Shown one piece after another: positions 37,438 to 46,854 of a stretch of DNA of 64,000 nt (the first letter of the stretch is position 1; each line of letters starts with the position of its first letter). This DNA is from Terripilifer ovatus (GTDB lineage Bacteria; Pseudomonadota; Alphaproteobacteria; Rhizobiales; Beijerinckiaceae), in assembly GCA_029222685.1 (NCBI GenBank), contig JARHVB010000085.1, positions 124,001 through 188,000 of the forward strand, in the 5' to 3' direction. The notes beneath the pieces were generated by a model. That model was given only the letters and a program-made list of their open reading frames with translations. It ran no database searches and was not told the DNA's origin. Position numbers and translations under genes: made by a program.

Positions 37438-38565
37438 ATGACGCAGCCGACAGCACCCTTCCGCGCCGACCATGTCGGCAGCCTTTTGCGCCCGGCCGAA
37501 TTGCGCGCCGCGCGTGAACTCGCCATCCTTGGTCAGCGCAGCTATGAAAGCCTGCGCGCACTCGAGGACACGAGCATCCGCGCTGCGGTGAAACTGCAGG
37601 AGGACGCCGGCCTCTCGTCCATCACCGACGGCGAGTTCCGCCGCACCTCGTTTCACTTCGATTTTCTCGGCAAACTCGCCGGTGTGGAGGCAAAGCTCGC
37701 CGACCGGGCCCAGGGCGCCGACTCCCCGAAAGTCTTCCGCCCGCCGCAACTCGCCATCACCGGTAAGGTCGCGCATGTGAAGCCGATCGAGCTCGACGGC
37801 TTCAATTTTCTGAAGTCAGTGACCAAGCGGACGCCGAAAATCACCATGCCGTCGCCGACCATGTGCCTGCGCGGCGGCCGCGCGGCGATCAGCCAGGAAG
37901 CCTATCCCGATCTTGAGGTCTACTACGAAGACGTCGCCAAGGCCTATGGCGCCGAGATCCGCGCACTGGCCGAGGCCGGCTGCACCTACATCCAGTTCGA
38001 CGACACCAATTTCGCCTATCTCTGCGACGAGAGCATGCGCGCCGACATGAAGGCGCGCGGCGACGAGCCGGCCGATGTCCTGGCCCGTTACATCAAGCTG
38101 TTCAACATGGTGCTGGCGCAAAAGCCGAAGGGCATGACGTTCTGCACGCACATCTGCCGCGGCAATTTCCAGTCCGCCTGGGCGGCGCAGGGCGGCTATG
38201 AGCCGATTGCCGAAAAGCTGTTCGGCGAATTGAACGTCGACGGGTATTTCCTGGAATACGACAGCGAGCGCGCCGGCGGCTTCGAGCCGCTGCGCTTCGT
38301 GCCCAAGAACAGCGGTAAGAACGGCAGCAAACGCGTTGTTCTGGGCCTCATCTCCTCGAAAGTGCCGGAGATGGAAGACGCCGACGTCATCCGCCGCCGC
38401 ATCGACGAAGCGGCGAAATTCGTGCCGATGGACCAGCTCTGCCTGTCGCCGCAATGCGGCTTCGCCTCGAGCTTCCGCGGCAATCAGCTCGGCGAAGACG
38501 TCGAGCGCCGCAAGCTCGAACAGGTGGTTGCGATCGCGACGAAGGCCTGGGGCAGCGCGGCGTAA
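37438..38565 (+). CDS. Cobalamin-independent methionine synthase II family protein (MetE C-terminal-like)
   Basis: A 375-residue protein matching only the catalytic C-terminal barrel of MetE. Zinc ligands expected for thiol activation are visible: His238 and Cys240 in THICRGN, a glutamate likely at 273 in FLEYDSERAGG, and Cys340 in LSPQCGF. Short proteins of this type are often annotated as methionine synthases, but many lie in catabolic clusters and may use other thiol or methyl donors. The ATG at 37438 follows AACGGAGAAGC. It is paired with the enoyl-CoA hydratase gene. Confidence 0.85.
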   Translation: MTQPTAPFRADHVGSLLRPAELRAARELAILGQRSYESLRALEDTSIRAAVKLQEDAGLSSITDGEFRRTSFHFDFLGKLAGVEAKLADRAQGADSPKVFRPPQLAITGKVAHVKPIELDGFNFLKSVTKRTPKITMPSPTMCLRGGRAAISQEAYPDLEVYYEDVAKAYGAEIRALAEAGCTYIQFDDTNFAYLCDESMRADMKARGDEPADVLARYIKLFNMVLAQKPKGMTFCTHICRGNFQSAWAAQGGYEPIAEKLFGELNVDGYFLEYDSERAGGFEPLRFVPKNSGKNGSKRVVLGLISSKVPEMEDADVIRRRIDEAAKFVPMDQLCLSPQCGFASSFRGNQLGEDVERRKLEQVVAIATKAWGSAA

Positions 38566-38607
38566 ACTGCACTGGCGGATTTGTGATGCGCCTCATGTCC
38601 TCTACAA

Positions 38608-38642
38608 CGTCATGGCCGGGCTTGTCCCGGCCACCCACGCCG
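38608..38642 (+). repeat. REP-like hairpin repeat, copy 3
   Basis: The same 35-base unit as at 10665: CGTCATG, stem GGCCGGG/CCCGGCC with loop CTTGT, tail ACCCACGCCG. The stem sequence differs from copy 1 but every change is matched on the other arm. It lies after the MetE-like gene and faces the inverted copy at 38706. Confidence 0.85.
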
Positions 38643-38705
38643 TGGGGCGCCGTCATGTTTCAGAAGAATGTATTCGCTGAATTCTGCAGCACCGACGCAG
38701 CTTCA

Positions 38706-38740
38706 CGGCGTGGGTGCCCGCAACAAGTGCGGGCATGACG
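38706..38740 (-). repeat. REP-like hairpin repeat, copy 4 (inverted)
   Basis: The minus-strand version of the 35-base unit: CGTCATG, stem GCCCGCA/TGCGGGC around loop CTTGT, tail ACCCACGCCG. With copy 3 it makes a head-to-head pair about 63 bases apart between two convergent genes, like a BIME of enterobacteria. Confidence 0.85.
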
Positions 38741-38764
38741 CTGTTGAGGTGGTAAGGCTGCGAT

Positions 38765-40162
38765 CTATTCCACCGTCGCCTTCACAGACGCCCGCGCCGC
38801 GCGCACGCCGGGATGGGCATCGCTCAGCCTGTCGCCGTGCCCGAACAGCTTGTTGCGCAGCGATCCTTCCCGATAGGCGGTCTTGTAGGCGCCGCGGTTC
38901 TGCAATTCCGGCACGACCAGATCGACGATCGCCGCAAGCCCGACGGGTTCGGCGGTGCGCACCAGGTTGAAGCCGTCGATGCCGGTTTCCTCAACCCATT
39001 CGATCATCTGGGCGGCGATCGTCGCCGGCGAACCGACCAGAAATATGCCGGCGGTTGGAGAGCCCGCCTGAAAGGCGGTCAGGTCGCGGACGCTCCACTT
39101 CTTGCCTTTGCTGAGAATGGTGATGCGCTCGACGAAGGACTGGTTGGCGTCGTTCTTGATATATTCGATCGGATCGTCCGGATCGTATTTCGAGAAATCG
39201 ATGCCGGCCAGCGCCGAGAAGATCGACAGGCTGCCGCGCACGTCGAGGTATTCGCGCAGCTCCCGATGTTTCTCCTGCGCCTCCCTGTCGGTCGGCGCGG
39301 TGATGACCGTCGAGCCGACGATGATGGCGACATCGTTCGGGTTACGGCCATTCGCTATGGTGCGGGCGCGAATGTCGTTGACGTGATTGCGCACCATCTC
39401 CTTGGAATAGCTCGTCAGGAAGACGCATTCCGCGTGCTTCGCCGCGAAAGCGCGGCCGCGCGTCGAGGCGCCGGCCTGATAGAGCACGGGCGTGCGCTGC
39501 ATCGAGGGTTCGCACATGTGCACGGCCGACATGCGGAAATGTTCTCCGGCATGATCGACGCGATGCACCTTCCGCGGATCGGCGAAAACCGCATTGGCAC
39601 GATCGCGTTTCACCGCGTCGTCCTCCCAGCTCGCCTCCCACAGCTTGTAGACGACTTCCATATATTCGTCGGCCATGTCGTAGCGCTCGTCATGGGCGCG
39701 CAGCTTCTCGTTGCCGATGGCGCGCGCGCCGGAATCGACGAAGCCGGCAACGATGTTCCAGCCGATGCGGCCTTTGGTCAGATGATCGAGCGTCGACATC
39801 CGCCGCGCCATGATGAAAGGGTGCTCGTAGGTAAGATTGGCCGTGACGCCGAAGCCGAGATTTTTCGTCACCATGGCCATGGCCGGTATGACCAGGGTCG
39901 GATCGTTCATCGGCGCCATTCCGCCGGCGCGGATCGCCTCCCACGGGCCACCACCGTATTTGTCCATCAGCCCGATCGAGTCGGCAAAGAAGATGCCGTC
40001 CAGCAGGCCGCGCTCGGCGGTCTGCGCGAGCTCGACATAATATTCGAGCGTGTTGTAGTCGGTCCCGTGGTCCTTGGGGTGCTTCCAGGTTCCGGCCCAT
40101 TGCTGGCTCGGCGTGCACATGTGAAAAGCGTTGAGGATGATTTTCTTGCGCGCCTCGGTCAT
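38765..40162 (-). CDS. LLM class flavin-dependent monooxygenase (NtaA/SnaA/DszA family)
   Basis: A 465-residue bacterial-luciferase-like monooxygenase that uses FMNH2 and oxygen. It shows the family stretches GTWKHPKDHGTDYN near residue 25, EHPFIMARRMSTLDHLTKGR near 110 and NIVAGFVDSGARAIGN near 135. Relatives oxidise nitrilotriacetate, EDTA, dibenzothiophene sulfone or pristinamycin precursors; the substrate here is unknown. A separate flavin reductase would be needed and none is in the window. It follows the amidohydrolase gene by 70 nt on the same strand, with a GC hairpin in the spacer. Confidence 0.9.
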   Translation of the reverse strand: MTEARKKIILNAFHMCTPSQQWAGTWKHPKDHGTDYNTLEYYVELAQTAERGLLDGIFFADSIGLMDKYGGGPWEAIRAGGMAPMNDPTLVIPAMAMVTKNLGFGVTANLTYEHPFIMARRMSTLDHLTKGRIGWNIVAGFVDSGARAIGNEKLRAHDERYDMADEYMEVVYKLWEASWEDDAVKRDRANAVFADPRKVHRVDHAGEHFRMSAVHMCEPSMQRTPVLYQAGASTRGRAFAAKHAECVFLTSYSKEMVRNHVNDIRARTIANGRNPNDVAIIVGSTVITAPTDREAQEKHRELREYLDVRGSLSIFSALAGIDFSKYDPDDPIEYIKNDANQSFVERITILSKGKKWSVRDLTAFQAGSPTAGIFLVGSPATIAAQMIEWVEETGIDGFNLVRTAEPVGLAAIVDLVVPELQNRGAYKTAYREGSLRNKLFGHGDRLSDAHPGVRAARASVKATVE

Positions 40163-40232
40163 GCGCTTCTCCCGTCTTATTCTTGATTGTTGTTGACGGG
40201 CGCGGACCGGTTCGCGATCCGCGCCGCCTTCT

Positions 40233-41330
40233 TCAGCCCTTCAGGGCAGGAATAAGCTTTTCGGCATTGACGTATTCGATCGCCTTGACATCGTCGTCGC
40301 TCAACCCATTGGCGCGCAGGTTCGCCAGATTGTATTGCGACGTCACGTAGGGAAAATCCGAGCCGTACATGACCTGTGAGATTGGCACGAGTTTCAGCAG
40401 CCCGGCGATGGCAGGCGCCGAGGCGGCGTTGGCGGTCTCGTAGTGCAGGCGCTTGAATTCGGCGAGGACGCCTTCCGGCGCAATCTCCTTGATGTTCTTG
40501 ACCGGGCGGCTCTGCCAGTCGACCCGGTGCGAGAGATAGGGGAGCGCGCCGCCGCTGTGGGAAAAGATCCAGTTGATGTCGCGGAACTTCGCCAGATTGC
40601 CATTGAACAGCAGGCTTAGGATCGCCCGGCCCGTATCATAGGGATATTCGATCCAGGAATCCTGCACGCCGGTCACCAGATTGCCGCAGCAGAACGGCGC
40701 CAGCGGATGAAAGTAGACGATCGCCTTGCGGCGGTTGAGCTCCTCGAAGACGGGAACGAAGGCGGGGTCGCCCGGCCATTTGTCGCCGAAACTGGTCGAC
40801 ATTTCGATGCCGTCCGCCTTCAGTGTATCGTAGGCATAGGCGATCTCGCGCAACGAGCCCTCGACGTCGCTGCAGGAGACATAGGCGAAGAGACCATGTC
40901 GGCCCTTGTTGGTCTGCACCAGCTTGGCGCCTTCCTCGTTGATCCCGCGGATCAGCGGTCGCAATTCGTCCGGCTTCATGCGGAACCAGCCGACCGGAAC
41001 CGAGGCGAGCGACAGCACGCTCTTCTCGATATTGTTCTTGTCCATCTCCTCCAGCATGCGTGCGGCCGACCAGTCGCGCACGAACGGCGGCAGCGGCCCT
41101 TCGCGCCCCGACGAGTCCTTGAATGCCTGCGGAAAGTAATGATGGTGAACGTCGATCACGCGGCGTTTGCCGGCCGCCGGCTGCTGGGCGAAGGCTGTCG
41201 CGGGTATCGCGCTGGCTGCGCCCGCGGCCGCGAATGTCTTGAGAAATCCGCGGCGGGAAACGCCGCAGCAAGGACCGGAACAGGCAATCGTCTCGTCCGC
41301 GCCGGCGGCGCTGGCGGTAAATCTCGACAT
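40233..41330 (-). CDS. Tat-exported amidohydrolase family protein (ACMSD/decarboxylase-like)
   Basis: A 365-residue amidohydrolase-2 type protein. The metal site starts with VIDVHHHYFP (His62-64), typical of ACMSD-like decarboxylases and hydrolases. Unlike most relatives it begins with a twin-arginine signal, SRRGFLKTFAAAGAAS at 25-40 with Arg26-Arg27, cut probably after ATAFA, so it should fold in the cytoplasm and work in the periplasm. The ATG at 41330 follows GGAGGATG; frame upstream is not supported. It is first in an operon with the LLM monooxygenase. Confidence 0.88.
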   Translation of the reverse strand: MSRFTASAAGADETIACSGPCCGVSRRGFLKTFAAAGAASAIPATAFAQQPAAGKRRVIDVHHHYFPQAFKDSSGREGPLPPFVRDWSAARMLEEMDKNNIEKSVLSLASVPVGWFRMKPDELRPLIRGINEEGAKLVQTNKGRHGLFAYVSCSDVEGSLREIAYAYDTLKADGIEMSTSFGDKWPGDPAFVPVFEELNRRKAIVYFHPLAPFCCGNLVTGVQDSWIEYPYDTGRAILSLLFNGNLAKFRDINWIFSHSGGALPYLSHRVDWQSRPVKNIKEIAPEGVLAEFKRLHYETANAASAPAIAGLLKLVPISQVMYGSDFPYVTSQYNLANLRANGLSDDDVKAIEYVNAEKLIPALKG

Positions 41331-41541
41331 CTCATCCTCCCTCAAGGGCGCGGCTCCTCGCCGGCGCGGCAATCTAGGTCTTTCCGGTCGAGTCTGGCAA
41401 TGTCCGCGGCAGGACATGACCAAACGCGCGATGATACGCTCTTGGCCGGTCTGGACTGTATCGACTTCCGGTCATGAAATGCTTTAGAACCTGTGCCAGA
41501 AATTGCGCGGGCGGGACCTCGCGCGGGAGGAGTGACGTGGC

Positions 41542-42432
41542 ATGATTCAGGTCAAGCGTCTCGGGCATGGCACATTTGCCACCCCCGATCTCGAACAGCA
41601 GGTCGATTACTGGACCAATGTTATCGGCCTGCAGGTCATAGAACGCGGTCGCGACAAAGTTTTCCTGGCGACCAAGCTGGGGCAGGAGGCGATCGCGCTC
41701 GAGCGTGGCCCGGAGCCCGTGATGTCGAGGATAGCCTTTCAGGTGGCGCCCGGCAGCGATCTCGGTGAGATCGCTGCAAAGCTGCAGACGCTCGGCGTTG
41801 CCAGCGAGAAGCGTTCGGGCATTTCGCCGGGCGTCGACGAGGCCGTGGTGTTCACCGACCCGAAGGGGACGCAGGTCGAGGTCTATGCCGAATACCGCTT
41901 CTACAAGCAGGACATGTCGGACACCGGCATCGGTCCGTTCAAGTTCGGCCATGTGGCGCACAGAGTCGAGAACGTCCAGAAGACCGTCGATTTCTACACC
42001 GACGTCCTGGGCTTCCGCACCTCGGACTGGATGGGCGATCACTTTGCCTTCATGCGCTGCGGCGTCGATCATCACACGGTGAATTTCGTCCGCTACGATA
42101 CCCCGGCGCTGCACCACATTGCCTTCGAGGTGAAGGACTGGTCCGAGCTGCACCGGGCCTGCGAAGTCCTCGCCAAACACAAGATTCATCTGGTCTGGGG
42201 GCCGTTGCGCCATGTCGTCGGGCACAATGTCGCCGCCTATCATCGCAATGCCGATGGCGTGCGCGTCGAAATGTTCTGCGAGATGGACCTGATGAAGGAC
42301 GAGGAGCTGGGCTATTGGGAGCCCCGGCCTTGGCACGAGGAGATGCCGCTGCGTCCCAAGCGCTGGCCCAAGGACACGTTGCGCAGCGCCTGGGGCTTCG
42401 GCTCGTTCGGCACGTTCCCAGGCTATCCGTAG
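41542..42432 (+). CDS. VOC family protein, extradiol dioxygenase-like
   Basis: A 296-residue protein with two vicinal-oxygen-chelate domains. The first starts LGHGTFATPDLEQQVDYW and the second FGHVAHRVENVQKTVDFY. Possible metal ligands are the histidine in FGHVAHRV (about 136), one in LHHIAFEV (about 190) and the glutamate in RVEMFCE (about 240). This is the arrangement of type I extradiol ring-cleavage dioxygenases such as 2,3-dihydroxybiphenyl 1,2-dioxygenase or catechol 2,3-dioxygenase. A ring-cleavage role fits the neighbouring catabolic genes but substrate and activity are inferred. Confidence 0.85.
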   Translation: MIQVKRLGHGTFATPDLEQQVDYWTNVIGLQVIERGRDKVFLATKLGQEAIALERGPEPVMSRIAFQVAPGSDLGEIAAKLQTLGVASEKRSGISPGVDEAVVFTDPKGTQVEVYAEYRFYKQDMSDTGIGPFKFGHVAHRVENVQKTVDFYTDVLGFRTSDWMGDHFAFMRCGVDHHTVNFVRYDTPALHHIAFEVKDWSELHRACEVLAKHKIHLVWGPLRHVVGHNVAAYHRNADGVRVEMFCEMDLMKDEELGYWEPRPWHEEMPLRPKRWPKDTLRSAWGFGSFGTFPGYP

Positions 42433-42474
42433 CCTCACGCCTGTTTGCAATCAACGAAAAGAAAGTCATCAGGG

Positions 42475-43530
42475 ATGAGAAATCTTGCAGTGTCGCCGGT
42501 TCGCCTTGCGCTCGCCGCCGGCTTCGCCGTGCTTGCCGCCGCGCCGGCCTTGGCACAAACCCAAGCCCTTGCCAAAGTGAAGGTCGGCAACGTCAATACC
42601 GTCAGCGATATCTCGATCTACATCGCCGACAAGAAGGGCTATTTCAAAGCTGAGGGGCTGGATATCGAATTCATCGGCTTCCAGTCGGCGGCCCGCATGA
42701 TCGCGCCGCTCGGCACCGGCGAGCTCGATGTCGGCGGCGGCACGGTCGGCGCCGGTCTCTATAACGCCTACTCCCGCAAGATCGGCATCGCCATCGTCGC
42801 CGACAAGGGGTCGAGCAAGCCGGGCTATAATTTCTCGCAGCTCATGGTGCGCAAGGACCTTGTCGACAGCGGCCGCTACAAGACCTTCGCCGATCTGAAG
42901 GGCTTGAAGATTGCTACCGTCGCCAAGGGCACCGGCAATGCGGCGACATTGAACTTCGCCCTCAAGCTCGGCGGCCTGACCTTCAAGGATGCCGACATCG
43001 TCGAGCTCGGCTTCCCCCAGCATGTGCCGGCCTATGCCAACAAGGCGATCGATGCCAGCATCACTAACGAGCCGACATTGACCCTGATCGAGCGCCGCGG
43101 CCTCGCAGTGCGCGTCGACAAGAAGGAGCAGGTCTATCCCGACCATCAGACGGCGGTGCTGCTTTATTCCGACAAGTTCCGCAAGGAGCGGGCAGGGGAT
43201 GCGCTGAAGTTCATGCGCGCCTACATCCGTGGCGCCCGCGACTATAATGATTCGCTGAAAGACGGCCACATCGCCGGGCCCAATGCCGACGAAGTCATCG
43301 CGACCCTGGTGCAGTATACCGAAGTCAAGGACCCGGCCCTGCATCGCGACACGACGCCGAATGCCTGCGATCCGAACGGCAATATCAACATCGCGAGCCT
43401 CGAAGACGATCTCAACTTCTTCAAGGCCGATGGCCTGATCGAGGACAAGAACATCAAGGCGACCGACGTGATCGACCTGAGCTTCGCCCAGAAGGTCCAG
43501 GCCGAACTTGGCCCCTATGTGAAGAAATAG
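42475..43530 (+). CDS. ABC transporter substrate-binding protein (NMT1/SsuA-like), orphan
   Basis: A 351-residue periplasmic binding protein with signal peptide (residues 1-27, ending PALAQ) and the NMT1/TauA-type fold (ISIYIADKKGYFKAEGLDIEF near residue 45, GTGELDVGGGTVGAGLYNA near 80). Such proteins serve NitT/TauT importers for sulfonates, nitrate, pyrimidine precursors or aromatic acids. No matching permease or ATPase gene lies in the window, so it either uses a distant ABC transporter or acts as a sensor. CATCAGGG precedes the ATG. It lies 42 nt after the VOC gene. Confidence 0.88.
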   Translation: MRNLAVSPVRLALAAGFAVLAAAPALAQTQALAKVKVGNVNTVSDISIYIADKKGYFKAEGLDIEFIGFQSAARMIAPLGTGELDVGGGTVGAGLYNAYSRKIGIAIVADKGSSKPGYNFSQLMVRKDLVDSGRYKTFADLKGLKIATVAKGTGNAATLNFALKLGGLTFKDADIVELGFPQHVPAYANKAIDASITNEPTLTLIERRGLAVRVDKKEQVYPDHQTAVLLYSDKFRKERAGDALKFMRAYIRGARDYNDSLKDGHIAGPNADEVIATLVQYTEVKDPALHRDTTPNACDPNGNINIASLEDDLNFFKADGLIEDKNIKATDVIDLSFAQKVQAELGPYVKK

Positions 43531-43643
43531 CGTCGCAGCCAGCGGCGGGTGCATGAGCTTCCGCTGCGTCCCTGCCTTGCCTAAACGCGACCATTGCGCC
43601 AAAGTCCGGCGCAGGGATCGGGTTGAGGTTGGGAGGACGGCTG

Positions 43644-44612
43644 ATGTTGACGAAGCGTGAACTTATGGCGGGGTCCGCCGCTTTCGGGGGGCTGTCCCTG
43701 CTCGGCGCCAGCAGCCAGGCGCAGACCGTCGATCTTCTCAAGATGTTCGTGCCGGCGGCGCCCGGCGGCGGCTGGGACCAGACGGCGCGATCGCTGGAGG
43801 CCGCGCTGCGCGCCACCAAACTCGTCAACGGCGTGCAGATCACCAATGTGCCGGGCGCCGGTGGCGCCGTGGGCCTGCCGCAGTTCCTCAATCAGTGGAA
43901 GGGCCAGGGCAATGCGCTGATGGTTGCCGGTATGGTCATGGTCGGCTCGCTTCTCGCCAACAAGAGCCCGCTCAGCCTCACCCAGGTGACGCCGATCGCG
44001 CGCCTCACGGGCGAGGCTGAGGCGCTCTGCGTGCCGCAGGGTTCGCCGTTCAAGACGGCGATGGATTTTGCCCAGGCGCTGAAGGCCGATCCGGCGAAGG
44101 TGCCGGTGGCTGGTGGTTCGGCCGGCGGTACCGATCACATCCTGCTCGGCATGATCGCCAAGGCCATGGGCGTAGCGCCGTCGAAGGTCTCCTACGTCGC
44201 GTTCTCCGGCGGCGGTCCTGCGACGGCGGCTCTGCTCGGCAGTCAGGTCGCTGCCGGCATTTCCGGCTATGGCGAATTCGGGGAGCAGATCAAGGCCGGC
44301 AAGCTGCGCGTGCTCGCCGTCTCGTCCGACAAGCGCATCGAGGGCATCGATGCTCCTACCCTGAAAGAACAGGGCATCGATGTCGAACTGTTCAACTGGC
44401 GCGGCGTCTTCGCGCCTCCCGGTGTCAACGATGCCCAGCGCAACGCGATGACCGCCATGATCGAGAAACTGGCGGCATCGAAAGAATGGGCCGAGGTCTG
44501 CAAGCGCCAGGAATGGACGCAGATCACCCTGACCGGCCCCGACTACGGCAAGTTCATCGCCGAGGAAACCACGCGCATCGGCGGCATTCTCAAAGAGCTC
44601 GGGCTCGCCTGA
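43644..44612 (+). CDS. Tripartite tricarboxylate transporter substrate-binding protein (TctC/Bug)
   Basis: A 322-residue periplasmic protein with an N-terminal export signal (MLTKRELMAGSAAFGGLSLL, cut near AQT) and the Bug fold (MFVPAAPGGGWDQTARSLEA, VPGAGGAVGLPQF). Bug proteins capture carboxylates for TctAB. The ATG at 43644 follows GGGAGGACGG. Its stop overlaps the tctB-like start (TGATG), making a C-B-A operon through 46702. The substrate, probably an organic acid, is unknown. Confidence 0.92.
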   Translation: MLTKRELMAGSAAFGGLSLLGASSQAQTVDLLKMFVPAAPGGGWDQTARSLEAALRATKLVNGVQITNVPGAGGAVGLPQFLNQWKGQGNALMVAGMVMVGSLLANKSPLSLTQVTPIARLTGEAEALCVPQGSPFKTAMDFAQALKADPAKVPVAGGSAGGTDHILLGMIAKAMGVAPSKVSYVAFSGGGPATAALLGSQVAAGISGYGEFGEQIKAGKLRVLAVSSDKRIEGIDAPTLKEQGIDVELFNWRGVFAPPGVNDAQRNAMTAMIEKLAASKEWAEVCKRQEWTQITLTGPDYGKFIAEETTRIGGILKELGLA

Positions 44613-45172
44613 TGACGGCGCCGCAGGTGATTGAGCCTGTGTCTCAGCCCGAGTCCCAGGCTGCGTCTCCACGCAGCGGGCTGGCGGTCGGCGAGTTCTG
44701 CATCGCGCTCGGCGCTCTCGCGCTGGCGGCGGTCATCCTCTGGCAGACGTTCGAAATCCCGGTCTCGCCGCTCTATGCCAAGGTCGGCCCGACGGTGATG
44801 CCGCTGTTTACGGCCTTCGGCATGGGCCTGCTCGGCGCGCTACTGATGGTTTCCGCGCTGCGCGGCGGCTGGCAGACGGACGACGAAAAGGAAACCACGC
44901 CCGACAAGGTCGCGCTCGTCTGGGTCGCGGCCGGGTTGATCCTGAACGTCCTGCTGATCAGCCAGACCGGCTTCGCGCTCGCCTCCATCGTGCTCTTCGT
45001 CTGCACGGCGCGCGGCTTCGGCTCGCGCGCCATCGTCCGCGATGCGCTGATCGGACTTGCTTTCGCACTGGTCGCCTATTTCGGTTTCGCCAAGACGCTC
45101 GGCATCAATATCGGTGCAGGCATCATCGAAAACCTGCTCGAACGCGTTTTCTTCGGAAGCACGCCAAACTAG
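44612..45172 (+). CDS. Tripartite tricarboxylate transporter small membrane subunit (TctB family)
   Basis: A 186-residue protein with four predicted hydrophobic segments, for example FCIALGALALAAVILWQTFE and the C-terminal LIGLAFALVAYFGFAKTLGI, matching the TctB family. It partners the large TctA permease. The ATG overlaps the stop of the binding protein gene and the stop is 12 nt before the TctA gene. Confidence 0.9.
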   Translation: MTAPQVIEPVSQPESQAASPRSGLAVGEFCIALGALALAAVILWQTFEIPVSPLYAKVGPTVMPLFTAFGMGLLGALLMVSALRGGWQTDDEKETTPDKVALVWVAAGLILNVLLISQTGFALASIVLFVCTARGFGSRAIVRDALIGLAFALVAYFGFAKTLGINIGAGIIENLLERVFFGSTPN

Positions 45173-45184
45173 GGACGCCGTGAC

Positions 45185-46702
45185 ATGCATGCGTTCGAGC
45201 AATTGCTTCATGGCTTCGCGGTCGCGCTGACCCCGGTCAATCTGATGTGGTGTCTCGTCGGCACCACGCTCGGCACGGCGATCGGCGTGCTGCCGGGCCT
45301 GGGTCCGGCGCTGACCATCGCCCTGCTGCTGCCCATCACCTTCAAGGTCGAGCCGACGGCCGCTTTCATCCTGTTCGCCGGCATCTACTATGGCGCCATG
45401 TACGGCGGCTCGACCACATCGATCCTGCTCAACACGCCGGGCGAAAGCGCCACCATCGTCACTGCGCTTGAGGGCAACAAAATGGCCCGTTCGGGCCGCG
45501 CCGGCGCGGCGCTGGCGACCTCCGCCATCGGCTCGTTCGTCGCCGGCACCATCGGCACATTGGGCATCACCTTTCTGGCGCCGATCGTCGTCGACTGGGC
45601 GCTGAAATTCGGGCCGGCGGATTATTTCGCGCTGATGCTGCTCGCCTTCGTCACGGTCACGGCCGTGCTGGGCTCGTCCGCCGTGCGCGGCATGGCGGCC
45701 CTGTTCTTCGGCATCTGGCTGGGCCTGATCGGCGTCGATCTGCAGACCGGCCAGGCGCGCTTCACCTTCGGCGTGCCGGAACTGCTCGACGGCATCAATG
45801 TCATCATCGTCGCTGTCGGTCTCTTCGCTGTCGGCGAGACGCTCTATGTCGCCTCACGCTACAAGAGCGGCACTGACGAAATCATTCCGCTGAAGGGCTC
45901 TTTGTGGATGACGCGCGAGGAATGGGCGCGCTCATGGAAGCCCTGGCTGCGCGGCACGGCGCTCGGCTTCCCTATCGGCGCCATGCCGGCAGGCGGCGCC
46001 GAGATCCCGACCTTTCTGAGCTATTTCCTCGAGAAGAAACTGTCGACCAAGCCGGAGGAGTTCGGCCGTGGCGCCATCGAGGGCGTCGCCGGGCCTGAGG
46101 CGGCAAATAATGCGTCGGCTGCCGGCGTGCTGGTGCCGATGCTGACGCTCGGCCTGCCCACGTCGGCCACGGCGGCGATCATGCTGTCGGCCTTCCAGAG
46201 CTACGGGATCAATCCAGGGCCGCTGTTGTTTGAATCCCAGGCACAATTGGTCTGGGGGCTCATCGCCTCGCTGTTCATCGGCAATGTCATGCTGCTGGTG
46301 CTGAATCTGCCGATGATCGGCCTGTGGGTGAAGATGCTGCGGATTCCGGCGCCGCTGCTCTATGCCGGCATTCTCGTCTTCGCCACAATCGGCACCTATG
46401 GCATCACCCAGTCGCCGGTCGATCTGGTCCTGCTCTACCTCATCGGCGGGCTTGGCTATCTGATGCGCCGCTACGACTTTCCCACGGCGCCGGTGATCAT
46501 CGGCATGATCCTGGGGCCGCTGGCGGAGCAGAATTTCCGCCAGGCAATGACCATCTCGGCGGGTGACTGGACCGTGTTTTTCACCCGGCCGATCTCGGCG
46601 ACGATCCTGGTGCTGGCGCTCCTGGCCCTTGCCGGACCGAAACTGCTAGGCTTCTGGCAAAGCTTCAGAATGCCGGCCGAGCCGATGGGCGGGGATGCCT
46701 AA
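45185..46702 (+). CDS. Tripartite tricarboxylate transporter permease (TctA family)
   Basis: A 505-residue permease with about 11-12 membrane segments. Family motifs include [20 protein letters not shown] near residue 30, [20 protein letters not shown] near 70 and [20 protein letters not shown] near 300. It forms the sodium-driven importer with the TctB-like and binding proteins encoded just upstream. Substrate unknown. Confidence 0.95.
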   Translation: MHAFEQLLHGFAVALTPVNLMWCLVGTTLGTAIGVLPGLGPALTIALLLPITFKVEPTAAFILFAGIYYGAMYGGSTTSILLNTPGESATIVTALEGNKMARSGRAGAALATSAIGSFVAGTIGTLGITFLAPIVVDWALKFGPADYFALMLLAFVTVTAVLGSSAVRGMAALFFGIWLGLIGVDLQTGQARFTFGVPELLDGINVIIVAVGLFAVGETLYVASRYKSGTDEIIPLKGSLWMTREEWARSWKPWLRGTALGFPIGAMPAGGAEIPTFLSYFLEKKLSTKPEEFGRGAIEGVAGPEAANNASAAGVLVPMLTLGLPTSATAAIMLSAFQSYGINPGPLLFESQAQLVWGLIASLFIGNVMLLVLNLPMIGLWVKMLRIPAPLLYAGILVFATIGTYGITQSPVDLVLLYLIGGLGYLMRRYDFPTAPVIIGMILGPLAEQNFRQAMTISAGDWTVFFTRPISATILVLALLALAGPKLLGFWQSFRMPAEPMGGDA

Positions 46703-46763
46703 AACTACATTAACTTTTAGTCATGTTCTCAGATCATACCTCAGCGCATGTCTGACTTGTCAT

Positions 46764-46788
46764 GGCAGCGTTTGCGCATAACGCTGCC
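46764..46788. other. Perfect 9-bp inverted repeat with nearby -10-like sequence
   Basis: GGCAGCGTT and AACGCTGCC flank a 7-base loop, 61 bases after the TctA stop. No T-run follows, so it is either a weak terminator or an operator. A TATATT at 46793-46798 just downstream could be the -10 of the 30-residue peptide gene. Confidence 0.5.
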
Positions 46789-46854
46789 ACGTTATATTTA
46801 AGGCTCAGCTGCCGGATATGATTCCGGGGCACATGACTCCATGGAGTGGAGGAT

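Noticed and set aside
37438-38565. Annotation as full-length methionine synthase metE
   Set aside because: Only the C-terminal catalytic barrel is present, without the N-terminal folate-binding half, and the gene sits among catabolic genes. I kept the broader family name.
40199-40225. 8-bp GC hairpin between the amidohydrolase and LLM monooxygenase genes as a terminator
   Set aside because: No T-run follows on the minus strand and the two genes look cotranscribed. It may only affect mRNA stability.
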